DNA of 64,000 nucleotides from Opisthorchis felineus (taxonomy: Eukaryota > Platyhelminthes > Trematoda > Opisthorchiida > Opisthorchiidae), in contig SJOL01005932.1 in NCBI GenBank assembly GCA_004794785.1, positions 314,767 to 378,766 on the forward strand, given 5' to 3'. A program made the translations under genes and the position numbers. The notes under the pieces were generated by a model that worked only from the letters and a program-made list of their open reading frames with translations, made no database searches and was not told the origin of the DNA. Every line of letters begins with the position of its first letter. Position 1 is the stretch's first letter. Shown here in pieces: positions 60,201 to 64,000 of the stretch.

Positions 60201-63200
60201 ACAGACCTTGCTTTTATAAGGGGCATATTTCTTACAACCCAATCCTAGCAGGGTTCCAGAAGACTATGTATACATTCTGACCTGTACTCATCAAGCAATG
60301 TTATACCTGAGACGAATTGCTCTAAAGATTTGTTCATAAGCCTCAAACTGAGAAACTTACCAACCAGTGCAGGGCACCTCTCTAGAAGAAGGTAATTTAT
60401 AGTTTGAATTTAAGTAATACCAATTTGGTGAAGTTTCATACAACTAACTCCTTCATGGATTGATTGTCGTTTCATTTTTACCATGACAAATGTCAGCGCA
60501 GAATAGACTAAGGTAAGTTACGCCACGGTTCTAATTTCAGTATGAAAAAACTGCTTCTTAAAAATCATAGTAAGAAAGAAAGACCCTCAGTGACCTCCGT
60601 CAGGAATAAAGCGCATTCCGTATGTGGAGAAAGTCTACCAAGCTGTGGAATTAGTTATCAGTTCAAGTTAGTGTAATGCAGTGCTTTCAGTCAAACAGCA
60701 TCCCCTGCTAATCAACTACCACACGAGCGGTTGAGAGATTTTTATGCGCAACTTAGATATTCTGAGAGAGTAGTGGCTTTCCGTGTGCCCTTTGCTGGCT
60801 CTTACAAGTATGAATCGTGGGAGTAAGTTAGTATGCAAATCTCGCCAGCTTTGTTTACCTTGAAGGCAAAGAAAAAACTGATCCATAAAACAGGAGGGGA
60901 AGCACCAACGACAGGCGCATTTTTAGAAGAACCATGATTATCTCTTTAGTGCAGCGAGGAATATCATAAAACCAACCACACGACGTTGCGACAACAACGC
61001 GTTGGTTACTGTACCCGGAGACGACTTCCAGGGCTGACATAGCTACGAAGTTGCTTAGCCGGAAAGGAAACACACCGCCTGTGTTTTAGGAGCGCACTGC
61101 CTGTGGCTGTATCAAACCCGGCCTTTGCTAATCGCCCGTTGTCAACAAAATACCAAAACGACAACCGCGTAATCTATCCAAAGCCACAGTTTTATATCCA
61201 TTTACTTTAGCGTGTAGATTGCTCCATATTAATAGAATGACGAGGACCTTTTCCAAGCGTGTGCCGAATAAAACGGCTGCACAAGCTATCGAAATTTTGT
61301 TCCTTTCGTCGACCAATACAGCACAAGACTACCAAGCAAGCCTAGATCTACACAGTGGAAAGAGTTTCTACCCGACGACAAAAAGCGGACCTATGCTTAC
61401 AGAAGCGGTCGTAAAAACTCTGTTGACCTACACAAGCAGGCGTTTGGAAGAGCTCCGCTCTCGCTGACCGGAAAATATAGGAACATCCCTGAGCTGTTTG
61501 CTGTGAACCCTGCGGTGGTTGTGGACGTTATGCGGGCTGCACCATACTGCTAAATGTATATTGCGTCATTTCGTTTTAAATCTACAATACCGTGATTGGT
61601 TCTTTTCAGCAGATATACCACTGCGCGTCAGTTGTAGGTATACGGAATAAAATCCGTTGCACACTTAACTCTTCTGAGTCTAAGTGCATCAGTTTTGCAA
61701 GTAAGACATTAGATAGATGAAACTGACCGAGTACTGTCTGTACGGAACTAGTCAGCATAGGATGGTTTGCGATTGTGAGTAATCCCCATCATTTCTTACA
61801 CGATTACCGAACCACTGGAGAGCCCGTGCTTACGGCCTCGCCAGAAACGCTGTCGTTTGCCGGGAAAAGAAGTTTTCTTATCCTACCAAAAACGGTTGTT
61901 TAGCTCCATAACAAGCAGCATCTCACGAGTCACTTGAGAAATTCAAACTTGTAGCCCTCTGGTTCGTAGCGGAGCACTATACTATTTGGCCAGATTGCCT
62001 AAGCACCATTGTCAGCACCTCGTATTAGTAGAGGACATTACGTAGCTAGTCACACAGTTTAAGGCATATTGACGCCCTCCTCGGATGGCAGCTGACAAGT
62101 TGAAGGACCCGGACAAATTTCGTTTCCGTGCAAGATCCTTGCAGGTCGAAGGTAGTACAGAGATCTTGAATTTGCAGTCGAACAATTTTCCGGCAGCAAA
62201 TATTGTGTACAAACGTTGATCCGTTCGACAGGAGTTGGCGCTGTGATTTCGCAATATTATTTGACCTCAAGACGGTTAAAGCGCAAATTTACTGACTGGA
62301 GGGTCCGTGGCTTGACCTCAAGCTCAGCCTTTCATCTGCTCCTGCCCAGATTTGAGCAATCTGACAGCATCTGAACACTATTGTTTCCTTCGGGTAATAT
62401 AGTAACCACTCACCTAAAAGGTGTTGTAGCTAAGCGGCTGACCACAGAATGAAGGCGTATTTAATAAAACAATGCCAAATTTGGGTAGTATGGTGGTTTT
62501 GACCGACGCATAATCAACTTATTATATAAACTTTGAACATAGTAATAACTCACTGATTGCCACACCAGAGATTCCGTCATTCATACCTTTAAGTAAGCAT
62601 GTTTTGAAAAGGTAGACAATCTTGGACAGCCACGCGAAAAGAATCTACAAAATATCTCTTTAATAGCTGTGTTATGTTTTATCCAGTACAGCCAACGTTG
62701 GTAACAGTTGCGCACCGAAATAACAAGAATATATGCCTGAGCATTTGGGGAAAACAGGTCCAAGATATTGATCATGAACATCGGATCACTAAGCACTACG
62801 AAATCCGTAGTGTTCCGTTATCCTTTATCCTACAATGACCGAATTTAGTCAACTCGGAAACTTTCATCTCTCTTGTCTGGCCGCTTAAACCACTAAGCAA
62901 AAAAAACGGCCAAAAACCCTTCGCAATGGTAGTTTCAAGTTTATGATGGAAAGTTTCAGTATTCCTCACTCCTGAGAATGAAAACTCAGGACATTTTCTA
63001 CGTTGTTCACGTTTTCAAAGTTCATGCTTGTGAAACACCCGTATTACCAAAAGCATTTTATTCTGACTACTAAATATCCCACATTGTTTTGTATGACACC
63101 CTGCCATAAGTTATTCCTCTCATTTCATCTTAGCATGCATTGAATCAAATCACTTCTTCCCTATTCGTTTGTAATGACAATCCAAACAGAATCGTTTTGA

Positions 63201-63244
63201 CACCCCCCTTAATCTACCCCCCTTGAACTGGACAAAAGCTTAGA
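57300..63244. other. Non-coding sequence with one weak open stretch
   Basis: No gene is supported. A B-box-like GGTTCGAAACCCTCG (57571-57585) lacks an upstream A box. A frame without an ATG near its start is open for 93 codons at 61272-61553 in a locally GC-richer patch and reads plausibly as protein, but the overlapping 82-codon frame 61219-61467 is equally open, so it is not called as a gene. Poly-C tracts occur at 63204-63222. Confidence 0.45.
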
Positions 63245-63306
63245 GGAAATAATTCTCTTTTTCGGAAAACTTTGGTAACAAACGGTAGATTTATTGTTGG
63301 GCAACG

Positions 63307-63334
63307 TTTCGCTTTGACACAAAAGCTTCGTCAG
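63307..63334 (-). ncRNA. Hammerhead-like core in the PLE 3' end
   Basis: The minus strand reads CTGACGA (63328-63334), then GCTTT and AAAGC, which form a perfect 5-bp stem II with a 6-nt loop, then an intact GAAA (63307-63310). Flanking GTTGG and CCAAC can pair as a 5-bp stem I, leaving only about 6 nt for stem III. PLE hammerheads with very short stem III are known. This is the best preserved core in the window, but a clear UH cleavage site paired as in the consensus was not established. Confidence 0.6.
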
Positions 63335-63699
63335 GCCAACTGACTAGGTTACGAGGTTGGTCGAAATTTAAGGCGGAAGAAGAACCAATCAGCTAAGTCA
63401 AGCTAAATCTCTGTTAGGTGTCGGCCGAGGGGTATTTGTGTTAGGCTGGGTGATCAAGTGTTAGGTCGATGGGAAAACCTACATGGATTTGGGTCCAGCC
63501 TAGGGTCTAGTTCTTCTGGTTCGTTTCACGTGATGATCCCTCTTGAACGTCGTTTGCACTTTCCGTCCGTCTTTGTGGATGAGCTAGTGCTACGATAGTT
63601 GTGTAAGAGGGATCCTGTGAACTTTGGTCGGGTTGGGATTTCCACCCCCTATTTTTGCTAATGATTCTACGTGAATTGACAACCACACACAGTCACGTG

Positions 63700-64000
63700 T
63701 CAACTCGGCTTATCTAAGACCGCTTTCCATACGCTCGCCAGTTCCACACCCTCGATTCTGTTCACGCTGTGATGCGTGGTGATTTCCACTGCCTCGGCTA
63801 TCAGCCGCTATGGCGTGAATTGCAGTCCCCGTCTTAAAACTTCCATATTCTCCAGATCCATTCCATGTCCTGTGTCTAAGGCATGTACCGCCATCTCTGA
63901 GTCTTTGATTAACTTTTGGTATTCTTCCGCGTTCCTTGGTGGTTTGTTTATCCTCCTTTAATGCTCACCAATTCTGGTGTGCAATTCCCTGGCAGTTTGT
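63700..64000 (-). pseudogene. Penelope-like element protein, C-terminal GIY-YIG region (partial)
   Basis: The frame begins outside the window and ends at TGA 63700-63702. It shows the motifs of the second half of a PLE endonuclease: ELHTRIGEH (Arg...Glu-His), then an AVHALDTGHGMD stretch with its conserved His and Gly-His, then EAVEITTHHSVNR and a terminal ELASVWKAVLDKPS. Stops TAA (63958-63960) and TAG (63808-63810) interrupt the frame. The GIY and YIG motifs and the reverse transcriptase would lie to the right, outside the window. The endonuclease nicks the target DNA to prime reverse transcription. Confidence 0.75.

Larger units (their letters stand above)
63245..64000 (-). mobile_element. 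Penelope-like element, 3' end (runs off the window)
   Basis: Reading leftward from the window edge: the C-terminal part of a GIY-YIG endonuclease domain, a 3' UTR of about 360 bp, a hammerhead-like core and then an AACAATAAATC sequence. This order matches the 3' ends of Penelope-like retroelements, whose single protein has a reverse transcriptase followed by a GIY-YIG endonuclease. The left boundary is approximate, as no target-site duplication could be identified. Two in-frame stops mark it as a dead copy. Confidence 0.75.

Noticed and set aside
1..64000. CRISPR arrays, rRNA genes, bacterial operons or prophage
   Set aside because: No regularly spaced repeats, no rRNA-like conserved blocks, and no closely packed long frames.

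Overview
This window looks like animal nuclear DNA dominated by non-coding sequence and decayed transposable elements. It is AT-rich (roughly 40% GC by eye), has no operon-like gene packing, and no cellular protein-coding gene could be supported on either strand in 64 kb. The recognisable elements are a Ty3/gypsy-type LTR retrotransposon remnant, Penelope-like element (PLE) sequence, PLE-style tails with a hammerhead-ribozyme-like core, tRNA-derived SINE-like copies and short interspersed repeats. This mixture, with long gene-free stretches, fits a large repeat-rich metazoan genome. A flatworm, perhaps a trematode, is my best guess, but it rests on general resemblance only. Most open frames of 60-120 codons are what chance predicts at this base composition: about 6% of codons are stops, so frames near 100 codons should occur about ten times in six frames of 64 kb.

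Layout. 1-15.4 kb is unannotatable sequence with several copies of a short hairpin-bearing interspersed repeat ('family A') near 2.1-3.2 kb. At 15.4-15.6 kb two PLE-like tails sit head to head as a 215-bp foldback, followed at 16.0 kb by a tRNA-like SINE head. 16.1-36.7 kb is mostly featureless, with a minus-strand SINE copy at 25.3 kb, a two-copy repeat at 26.4 and 28.4 kb, an AT microsatellite at 29.0 kb and a family A copy at 32.7 kb. At 36.77-40.40 kb a 1.8-kb unit is present twice in tandem, with the only ambiguous base of the window (N, 38582) exactly at the junction. The two copies differ by several percent except for a tract of about 445 bp that is identical. A third SINE copy lies at 44.4 kb.

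From 50.0 to 55.2 kb the sequence is rich in mobile DNA. There are two same-strand hammerhead-like tails 721 bp apart, then a gypsy remnant (aspartic protease joined to integrase with reverse transcriptase and RNase H missing, a polypurine tract and a 3' LTR), then another PLE-like tail. A family A copy next to a 13-bp inverted repeat lies at 56.9-57.1 kb. The right edge (63.3-64.0 kb, minus strand) is the 3' end of a Penelope-like element: the C-terminal part of its GIY-YIG endonuclease domain with two in-frame stops, a 3' UTR, and a hammerhead-like core.

Nothing here works as a set of cooperating genes. The biology is that of retroelement decay, non-autonomous element spread and local duplication. 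The most interesting signals are the repeated 30-nt hammerhead-like cores and the patchwork divergence of the tandem duplication.
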